Shown here: piece by piece, positions 21,943 to 33,800 of the stretch
Layout: every line of letters begins with the position of its first letter
Position numbering within the stretch: position 1 is the first letter of the stretch
Source of the DNA: Erodium maritimum
Taxonomy: Eukaryota > Streptophyta > Magnoliopsida > Geraniales > Geraniaceae
NCBI GenBank assembly: GCA_963921825.1
Contig: OY997596.1
Location: 3,043,001 to 3,107,000 of the forward strand
Length of the DNA stretch: 64,000 nt
Reading direction: 5' to 3'
Program-made: the position numbers and the translations under genes
Notes under the pieces: generated by a model
What the model was told of the DNA's origin: nothing
Database searches by the model: none
What the model saw: only the letters and a program-made list of their open reading frames with translations

Positions 21943-24849
21943 ATGGTCATGGGGTCATCTCTTTGGTACCTTTTCATGTTCACATTTGTTTCAAATTCTC
22001 ATATAGTCAAGGCAATGCCATGCCAGGCCACAGACAACTCTGCTTTGATCGAGTTCAAGAAAAGCTTCACGATTCGCAAGTTTGCCTCCTCCGATCCCCG
22101 CGCTCATCCAAAAATCCTCTCGTGGGCTCTCGACGGTGATTGTTGCTCGTGGGACGGTGTTCATTGTGACGTTGAGGGCCATGTGATTGGCCTCGACCTC
22201 AGTAGTAGTTGCCTCTTCGGTTCAATCCACTCCAATAGCAGCTTCTTGAAGTTGAAACACCTTCAGTCCGTGAACCTAGCGGACAACCATTTCAACTACT
22301 CTCCCATACCGCCCGAATTGGCCCGTCTTGCTAGCACCCTAACTCATTTAAACCTTTCCATGAGTAAGCTAGCGGGCCAAATCCCGCCAGAGGTTTCCAC
22401 CCTGTCAAAATTAGCCGTTCTTGACTTGAGTTCAAATGTTGAGTCTTCTTCAATGAGTTTGCTACAGCTCAAGAGCGCGACGTTTACAAGTTTGATCCAG
22501 AATTTGGCGAGCCTTGAAGATCTTACCCTCGACGGGGTGAACATATCATCCACGGTGCCTAGCGCATTGTCGAGGTTATCTTCTCTGTCGAAGCTCAATT
22601 TAAGGGGCTGCAATCTCGTAGGTGAGTTCCCATCAAGTATTTTCCTGTTTTCCAACATTCAGTATCTCAACATTCAATTCAACCCACAGCTATCTGGCCA
22701 TTTGCCAGAGCTGAGTTGGAGCCCTCTCAAGTCACTAAAACTTAGTGACACGAGCTTCTCTAGCCAGATGCCTTATTCGATAGGAAACATTCGTTTCTTG
22801 ACAGAACTGAATATCAGCATGTCCAAGTTCTCGGGGCTTATCCCGTCTTCATTTGGCAACCTCACCAAACTCACTTCTCTCGATTTCTCCTACAATAACC
22901 TTAGCGTCGGGGACTTGAGCTGGCTTGCTCGTCTAACCAGCCTCAGAACCTTGTCTTTCAAGAATGTCAACATAAGCAGTGATATCCCATCTTCCCTGTC
23001 AAGCCTCACCAAACTTAACTTCTTGTGCTTGCAAGCCTGCAAGTTAACTGGTTCCATCCCGACCGGGCTTCAAAGCCTCACCCAACTGACAACTCTGGAT
23101 CTTGGTCGTAACTTTCTGCAAGGCCCTCTTCCAGAACCTGTCTTCTCCAGACTTGTGAACTTGGAGTTGATTTGCCTGTATGCAAATAACTTCAGTGGGA
23201 GGCTCGATTTTCGCATGTTTCGCGACATGAGGAATCTCACTGTCCTGGATTTAGGGTATAACCATATGTCAATTCTTGATCACTCTGTAACGCTTCCAAA
23301 ATTGAGCGTTTTAAGCTTGGCTTCGTCCAATTTGAACAAGTTCCCGAGTTTCTTGAGGCGTCTCAAGAATTTGAGTTGGTTGTCTCTAGCAAATAACAAC
23401 ATACATGGTGAGGTGCCCAGCTGGTTATGCAGCACAAGCAGAGAAGCTCTTGTTACCTTGGATCTCTCCAACAACTCATTGACAGGAATTGGCCAATGTG
23501 ACGCTTCTCGTTCGTGGCCTAATCTACAGTATTTGGAGCTTTCCCGTAACTTGTTACGGGGGCCTCTCCCTACCCCGCCGCCCTCCATCACCTACTACAT
23601 TGTCGGGGACAACGCGCTCACCGGGGAAATTCCTCTCCTCTTCTGCAATTTGGATTCCCTTGTCATTCTTGATCTGTCGCGTAACGACTTGAGTGGCAAG
23701 ATTCCTTATTGTCTTGCAAGATTGAGCAACTTATCCGTGCTAAGTCTGCGCAACAACAACTTCTCTGGCACCATTCCCCGGATGTGCAGGAATGGGACTA
23801 GCAAGCTGGAGGGAATCGATTTGAGTGAAAATCAGTTGCGAGGGAAGATCCCGAGATCCTTAGCCAATTGCACAATGTTGAGAGGCATTGATGTTGGGGG
23901 GAATCAAATTCATGGTGCATTCCCCTTTTGGATGGGGAAGCTTGAGAGGCTGCAACTCCTCATGCTTCGATCAAACCGATTTCATGGTTCGATACAGAGT
24001 TGTGATGTTGTAAACAATCATGAGTTTCAAAGTTTGAGAATCATTGATCTTTCTCACAATGGGTTCTCAGGTCTTTTACCCTCTTGTTTGTTCTATAAGT
24101 GGAGTTCCATGAAGAAGTCCAACCCAATCCACTTCACATACATGAAGACTAACAGAAGCTTCTCTATCGTGTATGCTGAAACCATAGCTTACAACGCTTT
24201 CTCAATGATTTTGGCCAACAAGGGAAGTGAGCTAGAATATGGGAAGATCCCAAATGAGTTTGCAGCGGTCGATTTCTCGAGCAACAACTTCAGCGGAGAG
24301 ATTCCTGAGTCCATTGGAAATCTAAATGGTTTGTATGTGCTCAACCTTTCCAACAACTATCTTACCGGGCGCATCCCTTCTTCTCTAGCAAGCCTATCCG
24401 AGATTGAATCTTTGGATCTTTCCGACAACAAGCTGTCTGGAGAAATTCCGCGACAACTGGTGCAACTCAATTTTCTTGCTTTCTTGAATGTCTCTGGCAA
24501 CAATCTTGCAGGGGAAGTCCCGCGAGGGAAGCAGTTTGATACGTTTCAAGATGATTCGTTTGGTGGGAACCCGAGACTATGCGGAGCCCTTTTGATCACC
24601 AAAAGATGCAGGGGTTCTACGCCTTCAAACGCACTGCCCACTTGTTCTGCAAATTGTGAGGAGGTTGGGTCATCGATCCTGGCTAAGTCGGATTGGATAG
24701 CAATGGCAATGGGTTATGCGGGTGGACTGTTGGTTGGCGTTGTTATAGGCAATTCGACCATGGCAAAGAAATCTAAATGGTTCGGCAAAGTGTTTGAAAA
24801 AATGATAAAACAACCAACAAGAAGTGGCCGAATGAGCCTCGGAAATTAA
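21943..24849 (+). CDS. Leucine-rich-repeat receptor-like protein (RLP, Cf/EIX type), single exon
   Basis: Cell-surface LRR protein of 968 residues without a kinase domain. Such RLPs usually signal with the adaptor kinase SOBIR1 in immunity or development (family knowledge). The open frame extends to a GTG at 21931, but the first ATG is 21943. Order: signal peptide (about 1-24), LRR N-terminal cap with CCSWDGVHC (67-75), LRRs of the plant type (LDLS.N.LSG.IP), a non-LRR island (about 711-766, including KWSSMKKSNPIHFTYMKTN), four more repeats (VDFSSNNFSGEIPESIG onward), C-terminal cap with GNPRLCG, a membrane segment (about 917-940: WIAMAMGYAGGLLVGVVIG), and a basic cytoplasmic tail of about 30 residues. 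It is intronless and undamaged. The ligand cannot be inferred; resistance-gene versus developmental roles cannot be told apart here. Confidence 0.93.
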   Translation: MVMGSSLWYLFMFTFVSNSHIVKAMPCQATDNSALIEFKKSFTIRKFASSDPRAHPKILSWALDGDCCSWDGVHCDVEGHVIGLDLSSSCLFGSIHSNSSFLKLKHLQSVNLADNHFNYSPIPPELARLASTLTHLNLSMSKLAGQIPPEVSTLSKLAVLDLSSNVESSSMSLLQLKSATFTSLIQNLASLEDLTLDGVNISSTVPSALSRLSSLSKLNLRGCNLVGEFPSSIFLFSNIQYLNIQFNPQLSGHLPELSWSPLKSLKLSDTSFSSQMPYSIGNIRFLTELNISMSKFSGLIPSSFGNLTKLTSLDFSYNNLSVGDLSWLARLTSLRTLSFKNVNISSDIPSSLSSLTKLNFLCLQACKLTGSIPTGLQSLTQLTTLDLGRNFLQGPLPEPVFSRLVNLELICLYANNFSGRLDFRMFRDMRNLTVLDLGYNHMSILDHSVTLPKLSVLSLASSNLNKFPSFLRRLKNLSWLSLANNNIHGEVPSWLCSTSREALVTLDLSNNSLTGIGQCDASRSWPNLQYLELSRNLLRGPLPTPPPSITYYIVGDNALTGEIPLLFCNLDSLVILDLSRNDLSGKIPYCLARLSNLSVLSLRNNNFSGTIPRMCRNGTSKLEGIDLSENQLRGKIPRSLANCTMLRGIDVGGNQIHGAFPFWMGKLERLQLLMLRSNRFHGSIQSCDVVNNHEFQSLRIIDLSHNGFSGLLPSCLFYKWSSMKKSNPIHFTYMKTNRSFSIVYAETIAYNAFSMILANKGSELEYGKIPNEFAAVDFSSNNFSGEIPESIGNLNGLYVLNLSNNYLTGRIPSSLASLSEIESLDLSDNKLSGEIPRQLVQLNFLAFLNVSGNNLAGEVPRGKQFDTFQDDSFGGNPRLCGALLITKRCRGSTPSNALPTCSANCEEVGSSILAKSDWIAMAMGYAGGLLVGVVIGNSTMAKKSKWFGKVFEKMIKQPTRSGRMSLGN

Positions 24850-25460
24850 TGTTGTTCCTAGTACATCTATGAGCAGCAAAAAATGTGGTTCAAGGGGGTG
24901 TCTTTGGTGCATGTTGCTTGTACTATAGGATTTAATGTTTACATAAGCATTGAAGTTGTATGGATCGGTAAATAAGTTTTAGAGTTATTCCAGCTCAGAA
25001 TGTGATATAATTTTTCTTATGATTTGATCTATTGTTATTTTTTCCTACGCTGAATGATTGTATAAAATCATCGTTCAAAGTGAAGGAAAAGAATAGAGGG
25101 TCATGAATCAACACACTCAGTATGGACCAGAGCAATTTGTAAAAACAAACTATAAACAGATAAAATCTTCGTTCAAAGTGAAAGAAAAGAATAGGGGTTG
25201 ATGCATTGCATATTGAAGATCTTTTGACGAATCGACTAGAAAACTCGAAAATGCAGCAGTGTCCGAAATTGACGAAACCTTAGTATTTTTCGGGTCGAAA
25301 CAGGCTCCTGAGCAAAATGTCAGACGGAATTAGTAAAAAGAAACTATCAACAAGTTCGAGTAAAACCCCGACTAGTAAAAAACAACAATCAGGTCTTACA
25401 CCAATATTCTTTCAACCACTCTTTTGATCTGTTCAACCTTGTTTTCGCATATATTATATA
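24850..25460. other. 3' flank of the RLP gene, then intergenic
   Basis: Contains the RLP 3' UTR. A 32-bp segment (CGTTCAAAGTGAARGAAAAG) occurs at about 25072 and again about 93 bp further on. No other feature seen. Confidence 0.4.
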
Positions 25461-25868
25461 GGCATAAATATACTTTTTAGTTCTGTACTTTACTTTAATT
25501 TCACGTTCTAATTATGCTTTATTTTTCGTTTCAATTCCTAACCGTGACTTTTTCAAAAAAAATTAAATCCTACTATAAAGGTGAGAGTTAACATCATTTC
25601 CTAACCCTCGCCTTTATCTCATTTACGCGTCCAAACTACGGTCGATCTTCATTTTCATAAACTACCAAAAAATTATGCATTTACAATTGCATTTTAGAGG
25701 TTGAGGTACTCAAACAAACGCATCCGTGAAGTTAAACGGATTTCGTCACTTTTACGCTATGATCTACGAATTTTTAAAAAGTTACGATTATAAATTGAAA
25801 CGAAAGGTGTAGAACGATTATAATATGAAATTGAGGTAAAGCACAAGGCCAGAAAGTTTATTTATCCC
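25461..25868. mobile_element. Foldback (Mutator-like) MITE, 408 bp
   Basis: Exact 9-bp flanking duplication TATTATATA (25452-25460, 25869-25877). TIRs are GGCATAAATATACTTT (left) and GGGATAAATAAACTTT (right, reversed); the arms keep matching inward (TTTACTTTAATTTCA against TTTACCTCAATTTCA). No coding capacity. Confidence 0.8.
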
Positions 25869-27407
25869 TATTATATATAATATTGTATTTTCTATTTTGT
25901 CCACGATTTTGGTGGTGTTTTTGTATTTTTGTAGGAGAGAGAGTTCAAGGATTGACCTCGTTGAAGCATTGACCTCATTGAAAAACTCAAGAGTTCATTT
26001 TTTTGGAAATTAAAGGTCCTTTTCTGACAGGACTTGAACATAAAGGTCATCGTAATATGGACTTACCACTTTTACCTTTGTCCGCAGTACGGAAATACTG
26101 TTACCCCCTTTTTTATCCGTTAATGCTTTCAGGCCACCAATTAAACATTCACACCCATAATTCTATCAGTAATACATATATAATATAATGTTTTACATGA
26201 TTTATTTGCCAATTCAAAAGAAAACAAAGAAACAGAAAAACCCTTTGATCTATGCACTATTTGTCCATTGTTCCGAGATAATCTGTCACCTTCTTCACAG
26301 CTTTTAGACAGGGAGAAGAAGAATAGGTTGATGTTAAAATCATACTGGAAAATATAACAATAATAAACTGCTTATAAAGAGTAGTATCATTTTCAACTAA
26401 AAGTACATTATGTTGACATACTCCAAACTATACGCGTTTAACGGATTAATACCTCAAAGTTCATTCGTAACAATAACCTACCCCGAACTAACCATAAGTA
26501 ACGACATCCCCCTTCTATCCATGATTGTTATTTTTTTTGTAAAATAACGAAAATACCCTCAATTGTTATCCATATTTACACTGTCATACCTTTCAAACCC
26601 TAGAATTAGTTTTTAATTATTTTAAAATCAGATTTTTTTTTAATTCCTTTAATTTCATTAGAAATATATTGATGATTTTCTAAATTTATTTTTTCATTTT
26701 TTTCTACTCATTTTTATAACCGCTTCTAATTTTTTTTATTAATTTTCTTCAAAACTTTTTCCTCTCTCTTTTTATGTTTTATTGTTTTTTTATTTCTTTT
26801 ACTATTTTTTTGGAATAGAAATTATCAAAAAATGCAGAAAAAAATCAGGGTTGAAGAACACGAATTTGCTTTCGATTTCAATAAATTTTAATTTTAAAAT
26901 TATCAAAAAATGGAGAAAAAAAATGAGCGTTGAAGACAACTTAATCATAATCCCTTAATTCACAACCTAGAAACAGAGTCAATTCAACAACCCTCAAATC
27001 GGAAACCCTAGATCTGGAAATGAAAAAAAAAATCGATGGCAGATCTGCGAAGATAAGGAGGTGCTGGTGGTTTGAGCGTCACTCTAGTAGTCCTCCACTC
27101 CCATCGCGGGTCCAGATCCTCCGTGACCATATCTGCGAGCAACACCGGAATCGAAGCTCACCCGGAATCTAGACAGCCTGACCCTCCTCGCCATCGACCG
27201 GAGTAGCAGAGCTCACACGAGGAAGAACCAGATCTGCTGCAATGAACTATCTACTCCTTAATCTCCAGCGCTGCCCCTTCATCTGGTGTTTATGGGTGAA
27301 GTATGAGGTTGTTGTTATGATTGTGAGAGAGATTTTGAAAAAAACGGTAGAGATAACAAAAGATTTGGTTTGATTTGTTGAGAGATAAAGATGTCAAAAT
27401 GGAGTAA
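25869..27407. other. Intergenic, no gene recognised
   Basis: Mostly AT-rich. 26400-26520 resembles the start of a dispersed repeat, with phrases like those at foldback ends, but no partner end was found. 27030-27250 is a GC-richer patch with short open frames only. Confidence 0.35.
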
Positions 27408-29626
27408 GACTATCCATAACGGGATCAGACCGAATCGGTCTAATCTCAGTCTAAATCGCTCCTTTTTCCAAATCAGACTATCAATATCCATCCCAAATAG
27501 ACGTCGATTCGCCCAGAGAGCCGAGTCTAATCTTTTTGTGTACACAATGGCGAAGACCGTGATTGGCCTTGGAATACATAGCGTGTAGTGTTTGGCTTGA
27601 TTTTTTTATTGCAATGTTGACGGATTTGAATGTTTATAAAGTTAGCGAACTATATATGTTAGTCATCAATGCAAAGTACAATAAAATAATATTAATTGAC
27701 TAAGAAAGCTTGGTTAATTCCTCTTCCGTTTCCCTAATTTAGTCGTTATTGGATGGTATAAATCTGAGCAATGTTGGTTGTGTTGGTGTAAAGCTCTGGT
27801 GGAATGTTGTTTGCGTTGTGCGATAGAACGATAAATCTTCCCAACATCCTGAAACATAAATAACGTAGATTAATATTAAAAAGCCCAGTACAGAAACAAG
27901 ATTTTGGTATTTACAACAAAAAACTGAACAACTTCTCAGACCAACCCCGACATCCTCTTGGCCATGCCCTCCAGAAACAACTGATGGGTTGCCGCTGCCT
28001 GCAGGACCATGTTGGATGTATCCATCTCCTGGAGTAAGCGGTACTCCCGCATAAGGGACTCCAAGCCCTGTTGTTGGAGGGTCCGCTCGTGCTCGATGGC
28101 CTGCAAGCTAGCGGCCAGTGCTTGGTTGTCTTGAGGTTGGCCTCCCTACAGGCTCTTCCCCTTCTTAGCCTTCGCGATAGTTCGACCAATAGGTCGGCGC
28201 CCGCGAACTGGTCCATGCCGTTTTCCATCGCCATATTCAACAGCGGCCGTTAGCATGTCCATCTGAGTCATTCGGTCGCTAAGGCCAAAATTTGTAGGTG
28301 TGCACCGAGTCTCACTCCCAATGAAAGCACCGGTTCTGGCCGAGAACTCGTTCTCGAAACGATGCTGCCAACATGGCTTCTCTCGCACAAGCTTCCACTA
28401 GTGCTTCCAAGAAAAGACGTGGTTGTATCTCTCCACGTATTCCTGCTCCACATCATCGGTGACCTGCTCATCGGATCTACCAGATTGGTATATGTGCTTG
28501 AACTTCGACCAACAACCTCGGAACATTTTGACCTTCCGGTTAGTAACGCTCTAATGTTGCTTTCAATTCTTTGCACTTCGCTCTAGGCCATGTCTCAGCT
28601 CGACGCTTCGACGAATTCACGGTGGATGCCCACCCAAAAGTAATCCAACGACTGGTCAGGCCCAATGCTTGAGTTCTCGGAGTTGTTCAACCAAGCTGAA
28701 ACCAAGGCCAACTCCTCCACCCATGTCCATTTCTGATACCAACGAGAAGGAGGCAGAGTCTTGGACTCCGGCTCAATTGGAGGTGGTGGTGGGACGATCA
28801 CCTGGTATGTTGGTGGAGTTGGTCGTGGACGGTGTGTAGTAGGGATTGCCTTCCCGGTGTAGCCCTTGCGTGCGGAATAATGTCCCGACCCCATATAGCA
28901 AGTATGTGGACCTTCGTACTCCATTCCACTGAGGAATGACAATGATGAACCCAACGTATCTGGGTTTTGGCTACGCAAAGGGGTGGCCGGTAAAGTACGT
29001 TGATCAGGCGGCGATGGGACATATTCCTCCGGATCTTGGCCCCAATGCCTCTCCTCTTCGTCGACACCGTAATGTAGTGAATCGGGTACGAAATCGCATT
29101 CCCGCCGATTTCTCCGATAATACTCTTCATCCACTTCCTTTGGACTGTTAGGTGCTGGCAAAACGTCATCTTCCAAGTGGAATCCGGGGGGGGGTACCAC
29201 AAGCTCTTTGACCCTACCATTTAAGTAGACGAAGTGGAAGGTGGGTAAATTTGGACGTCGAGGAAACGCCGAAAAGTTGACAACAAGTTTGCTGAATCAG
29301 AATGGTACTGGGAAGCACTAGAGAGCACAAACGGTGGTAAGTGTGGGTGAAGTTGCAGAGGATTCGTGAAGAAGAAGCTTCGAGGTTGGATATTTAAGAG
29401 CCAAAATTAATTTTAACATTTAAAATCGTTGCCACGCGTCGAAAGCTTATTCGCAGGGCCCGATTTGCTTGTGCCCGTTTCCATCGATTCGACAAGCCCT
29501 CGAGTCTTCGGATCCCTCGACGCCGATTCGGAAATTTCAAAGATTCGACATCAAACAGACGGGCCGACTCGATTTGACGTCCGAAACCTGCGGCCCATAC
29601 GATTCGACAACGCAATTATACCCCAT
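27408..29626 (-). mobile_element. Putative PIF/Harbinger element carrying only an ORF1 relic
   Basis: Flanked by TAA on both sides (27405-27407, 29627-29629). The ends GACTATCCATAACGGGATCA and, reversed, ATGGGGTATAATTGCGTTGT are only weakly alike, though both are followed by CGAATCG. Inside on the minus strand is a decayed ORF1 of the Myb/SANT-like type used by PIF/Harbinger. No transposase ORF is present. The boundaries are less secure than those of the GAGCA elements. Confidence 0.5.
27936..29215 (-). pseudogene. Decayed Harbinger ORF1 (Myb/SANT-like, NAM-associated C-terminal type)
   Basis: The first open part (29200-28595) has a Pro-rich N-terminus and then the trihelix/Myb-like core WTWVEELALVSAWLNNSENS with DQSLDYFWVGIHREFVEAS. 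This is the signature of plant proteins often labelled glutathione S-transferase T3-like, which are ORF1 products of PIF/Harbinger. A stop follows, and the homologous reading continues through at least two other frames: RIESNIRALLTGR, FENEFSARTGAFIGSETRC, MDMLTAAVEYGDGKRHGPVRG (here cut to its core) and MAKRMSGLV before a stop at 27936. Family knowledge: ORF1 binds DNA and helps bring the transposase to the element ends. It is clearly broken. Confidence 0.75.
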
Positions 29627-29839
29627 TAACAGTGGGTACTAAAATGGAATTAATGAAAGTTTAGGCTATTGATATAATAGGAAAAAAAAATTAGAATACC
29701 ACTCAGTTTCCCTACCGTTCATACCCCTTGTAATAAGAGTTCATCAATCCCTGTCTCCCAAGAAATTATCTGCCCCTGATCGTTTTAGAGGGAACGTACT
29801 TGATTAGCCCGCTGACGAAAAGAAGTTGCGGTGTGCAAG

Positions 29840-30340
29840 AATTTTGTATTCCAATCTCCCTTAGTAAGCCAATGGCGCTTGACTCGTTGTCTCCAGAGCC
29901 AAGGCCGACTCATACTGGGCCTGAGTAGCCTCCCTACCGTTCATACCTGCCATGTTTGTACACTCATTAAGTCGAGTGATCTGCTTCTGGCACCACTTAA
30001 TGTGGTTCAAGTTGACCCGATACATATCCCGATCCCATACCCCCAAAACCTCCCCAATCCAAGTAATACAAGATCTCATGGTCTCCATCTCATGTCCATT
30101 CCAAGACTCCTGAACAATTCGTGCACACTCATGCTCCTGAGTCCACATACTCAAATCTGAACTTCCTCACTCCACATCCTTCTTGGCCGAGGCGAGGATC
30201 AACAATATTGTATAGTGGTCCGATATGGTTGTGCCGATATTCTACAGCTCATCCAAAACAAAAGTACGGTCCAAACAGGATTCCACCCGACGACCCACTC
30301 GACCCCGAAACCAGGTAAAAGGGTTGCCTAACAAAGGGCA
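29840..30340 (-). pseudogene. LINE (L1-type) ORF2 fragment
   Basis: On the minus strand the open stretch 30154-29861 includes MWTQEHECARIVQESWNG (codon phase as in 30145-30090), and then a helical segment with NHIKWCQKQITRLNE. This is the linker between endonuclease and reverse transcriptase typical of plant L1-like ORF2. Upstream (30150-30330) the same protein continues in other frames with stops. No endonuclease, reverse transcriptase core, tail or target duplication was identified. Confidence 0.5.
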
Positions 30341-30852
30341 TCAGCCATCCCGACATCTTGAAAATCCAAAACGAGAAGGTAGGGATACAGGTTAATTAAT
30401 ATTTTTTATCATCTGAAAAACAATTCATAAAAAGACATGAGTGTATAGAAAGAGAGAAAGAAGTCAATGAGCTAATTCATGAAGTATTAAATCAGAACAA
30501 AGAATTCACATAATTTATTGAAATCAGTAATTATTAAATTAAAAAAAATACAAGAACCTGAACCAGAAGAATACAACAAACCAACCCTTGGAAAGAAACA
30601 AGGCATGAGGGAGGGAGAGGAGGCAGGAAACAGAGATTTACTTGTATAACAAACTACAGTACCTTTTACCCAACAATAGATTCCACCTAAAGTTGTTGTA
30701 TGCATAAAAAACAACACAAATTCCTGAGCTTTACTAGGAGCCTATATCAATCTACAGACACCGCAGGGACAACGAAAAAGAAGAAACATATATGAGAGAG
30801 AACCAGTTGTTTAAGACATATTTAAGGATCCCATAGGAAGAAACAGTCTTTC
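30341..30852. other. 3' flank of the UDP-apiose/xylose synthase gene
   Basis: Noncoding. It must include the 3' UTR and poly(A) site of the gene whose stop codon is at 30853-30855. No separate feature seen. Confidence 0.4.
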
Positions 30853-33800
30853 TTAGCTGGTTGCAGCTGGTTTTGCCATGGCCTTCTTTATGGCTTCCGC
30901 GTAGGTCCTGTGCTGATAGGTGAGGGTCGATTCGAGCAGATCCCAAAGCGATGTCTTTGGATTCCAACCTGGGATGCACAAGAAATCCCCCAAAGTCGTC
31001 AAAAGGTAAAATCGTCATTTTGAAACAAATTTACACAGTTGACAAAAGGTTCGAGGGACTTTTTTGCAATTATCAAGGAAGAAGGGATACAACTTGCAAC
31101 AGATGAATACCTCAAGGTACATTTTTGCAATTATCCCTACTTCAAGAGATAATCTCACAGAAATCCACTCAGTTTCTAACTCAACTACACTACAATTTCA
31201 AATCTTCTTAATTTTGGTAAGGGAAAATATCAGATTGGTATCTTTAACTATACGTTTTTAACACATTGGTACCCTTAACTAATTTAATCACTAAAAAGGT
31301 ACCTTAAGTTTTCAATCAGTAACACTTTAGTGTTTTCCGTCCATTTTTGGACGGAAAATGGTCATGGTGGTGGAGATGAAGGCTGGGGAAGAAACAGAAT
31401 GAAGGAGAAACAGAATGAAGGAGGCGTATGTATGAAATAAAATGGGAAGATGAAGATTGCGTAAGAGAAATAAGGTAAAAGAATAATTAGGGTTTGGAAA
31501 ATGGTCATGGTGGTGGAGATGAAGGCTGGGGAAGAAACAGAATGAAGGAGAAACAGAATGAAGGAGGCGTATGTATGAAATAAAATGGGAAGATGAAGAT
31601 TGCGTAAGAGAAGTAAGGTAAAAGAATAATTAGGGTTTTAATTTAGAGGGGTATTTTTGTCATTTTTTGAAAGTTTAAGGTCATGTGCATTGCACATGAC
31701 CATTTTCCGTCCAAAAAATGGACGGAAAACACTAACGTGTTACTGATTGGAAACTTAAGGTACCTTTTTAGTGATTAAATTAGTTAAGGGTACCAATGTG
31801 TTAAAAATGTATAGTTAAGGGTACCAATCTGATATTTTCCCTTTTGGTAATGAATGAAAAAATTACCCTTAATTCATTTACGAAAATGGGACACTGCTAC
31901 CATGAATTTTGTCAAAGTTTCCTAAATTGTTGCATTGCAGGGGTATTTTTGTTATCAAATAAAATGAGGAAACTTGAAAGTTTGGTGTAGTTGTGTGAGA
32001 AAATTTAAAAGTCAATTTAATGAGAAAGATAACAAGTTTAGTGTACTTTTGTGAGATTGTCCCTGGTTTGTTTTATCAGCTCAGAAGGACAATAGTTATA
32101 GCACATGACAGAACATTATTGAGAATAGGAACAATAAATATTAACATACCGAGCTGTTTGTTGATGATGGTCATGTCTGGAATCCTCTTATCACTGTCAT
32201 CGTATCCCTCACCATAAAATTCCTTGGAGCTCACATCAATTGTAGGTGTCTCCAATGAAGGTTCTCCACTAACCTTAGTGTAAACCTGCAGAGTGAAAGG
32301 ACAAAACTCTCAGTTCCCGAAAACATAAATGCCAATCCAAGACCCAGAACACGAATTGGAAATAAGAACGGTGAATAAATACCAATGTTCTAAAAGCCCC
32401 AATATCTCCCCAAGAACACAGCGAAACTTAATCACCGGGTTCGATAAGTGGAAATCAGTCAACTTGGTCAATTGAATCAAAATCCAGTCAAACACGGTCA
32501 ACTATCATGCATACATAATTCTGAAGTGTATGTGAAAATTTGTACTCAAAGATCTATGCATAGTACAAAGACTAAAAGATATTATGGTAGCAAGTTCAGT
32601 TCAATTTTCAAATACAATTCTATTTCACAGAACATGGATTAATGTGTTTGAAACTACCTAATTTACTAAACTATTGCTATTTTTGTTGTCTGCAATAGAT
32701 GTATTATATATTAATGTATATTTAATACAAAACGAATTTCACCTATAAGTACACATCATAAAACTAATTTCTCACCTGAGTCATCATCTCAGCAAGCTGC
32801 CTAACTGTAACTTCATTGTTAGGATTGCCAACATTGAAAATATGACCGTTGGCTCTGGCAGGATTTTCCTGAGAAGGAGAAACACGGCCATTTCTCAAAC
32901 AGTTAATTATCGATGTAAATTACAAAAAAAAAAGCGAACAAAAGGAGTGATCATATTTTGAAACGTACAATCATCAGTAGAACAGCCTCAATAGCATCCT
33001 TTATATAGACAAAGGTTCTCTGGGATTCGCCACCATCCACAAGTTTGAGTGGTTCACCTCTTAGGAGACCCTGGGATGCGACAAAAAGAAGATTTTTTTA
33101 TTGCTACCGAGATGGAAAAGATGCAAGATTATCTATACAACAAGGCCATATTTCAACTCACATTACTGAAGCATGCCAAAACCCTTGGAACACCCTCACT
33201 TGGTCCATCGATGCCGGGGATAAAATCCATTCTGGGTCCAATCCAGTTGAATGGTCTCACAATAGTGAACTCAAGACCATTCTCAGCACCCTCAGCTATA
33301 AGCCAAATTTCAATGAGAGAAATTAACAAAGTTATAATTTAAGAATAGCTTAATAACAATCAGATCAATAGACAACTGCTCACCATATATTAGCCTCTCA
33401 ATCAATTGCTTAGCACAAGCATAAGACCACCTTTGCTTCTCAATGGAACCAAAAATGCAAGGGGATGAATCTTCTTTCAGAATATAGTAAGCAGGGTCCT
33501 ATAACAACATAACAAATAAATTAACTCAAAACTTCCAATACTTGTACCAACTGAATGGCAGGAGATAATACGAAGTGATATTCAACATCTTAGTAAGCAA
33601 AGATCAAAATTTGAAGTCCCAAACGATTAGTTCAAAGTTTTAGCAAAATTATCACATGAAGAATCAACTACATGTCTACATTTTTCCTACATAAGTCAAC
33701 AGCCAACTTTGATGTTACCACAAATACCCAACAACTGGTTGCACACAACATTCTTGTTTAAGCAAATGTATCTGAGCTTCCAGCCAAATAGTTTGCCCTA

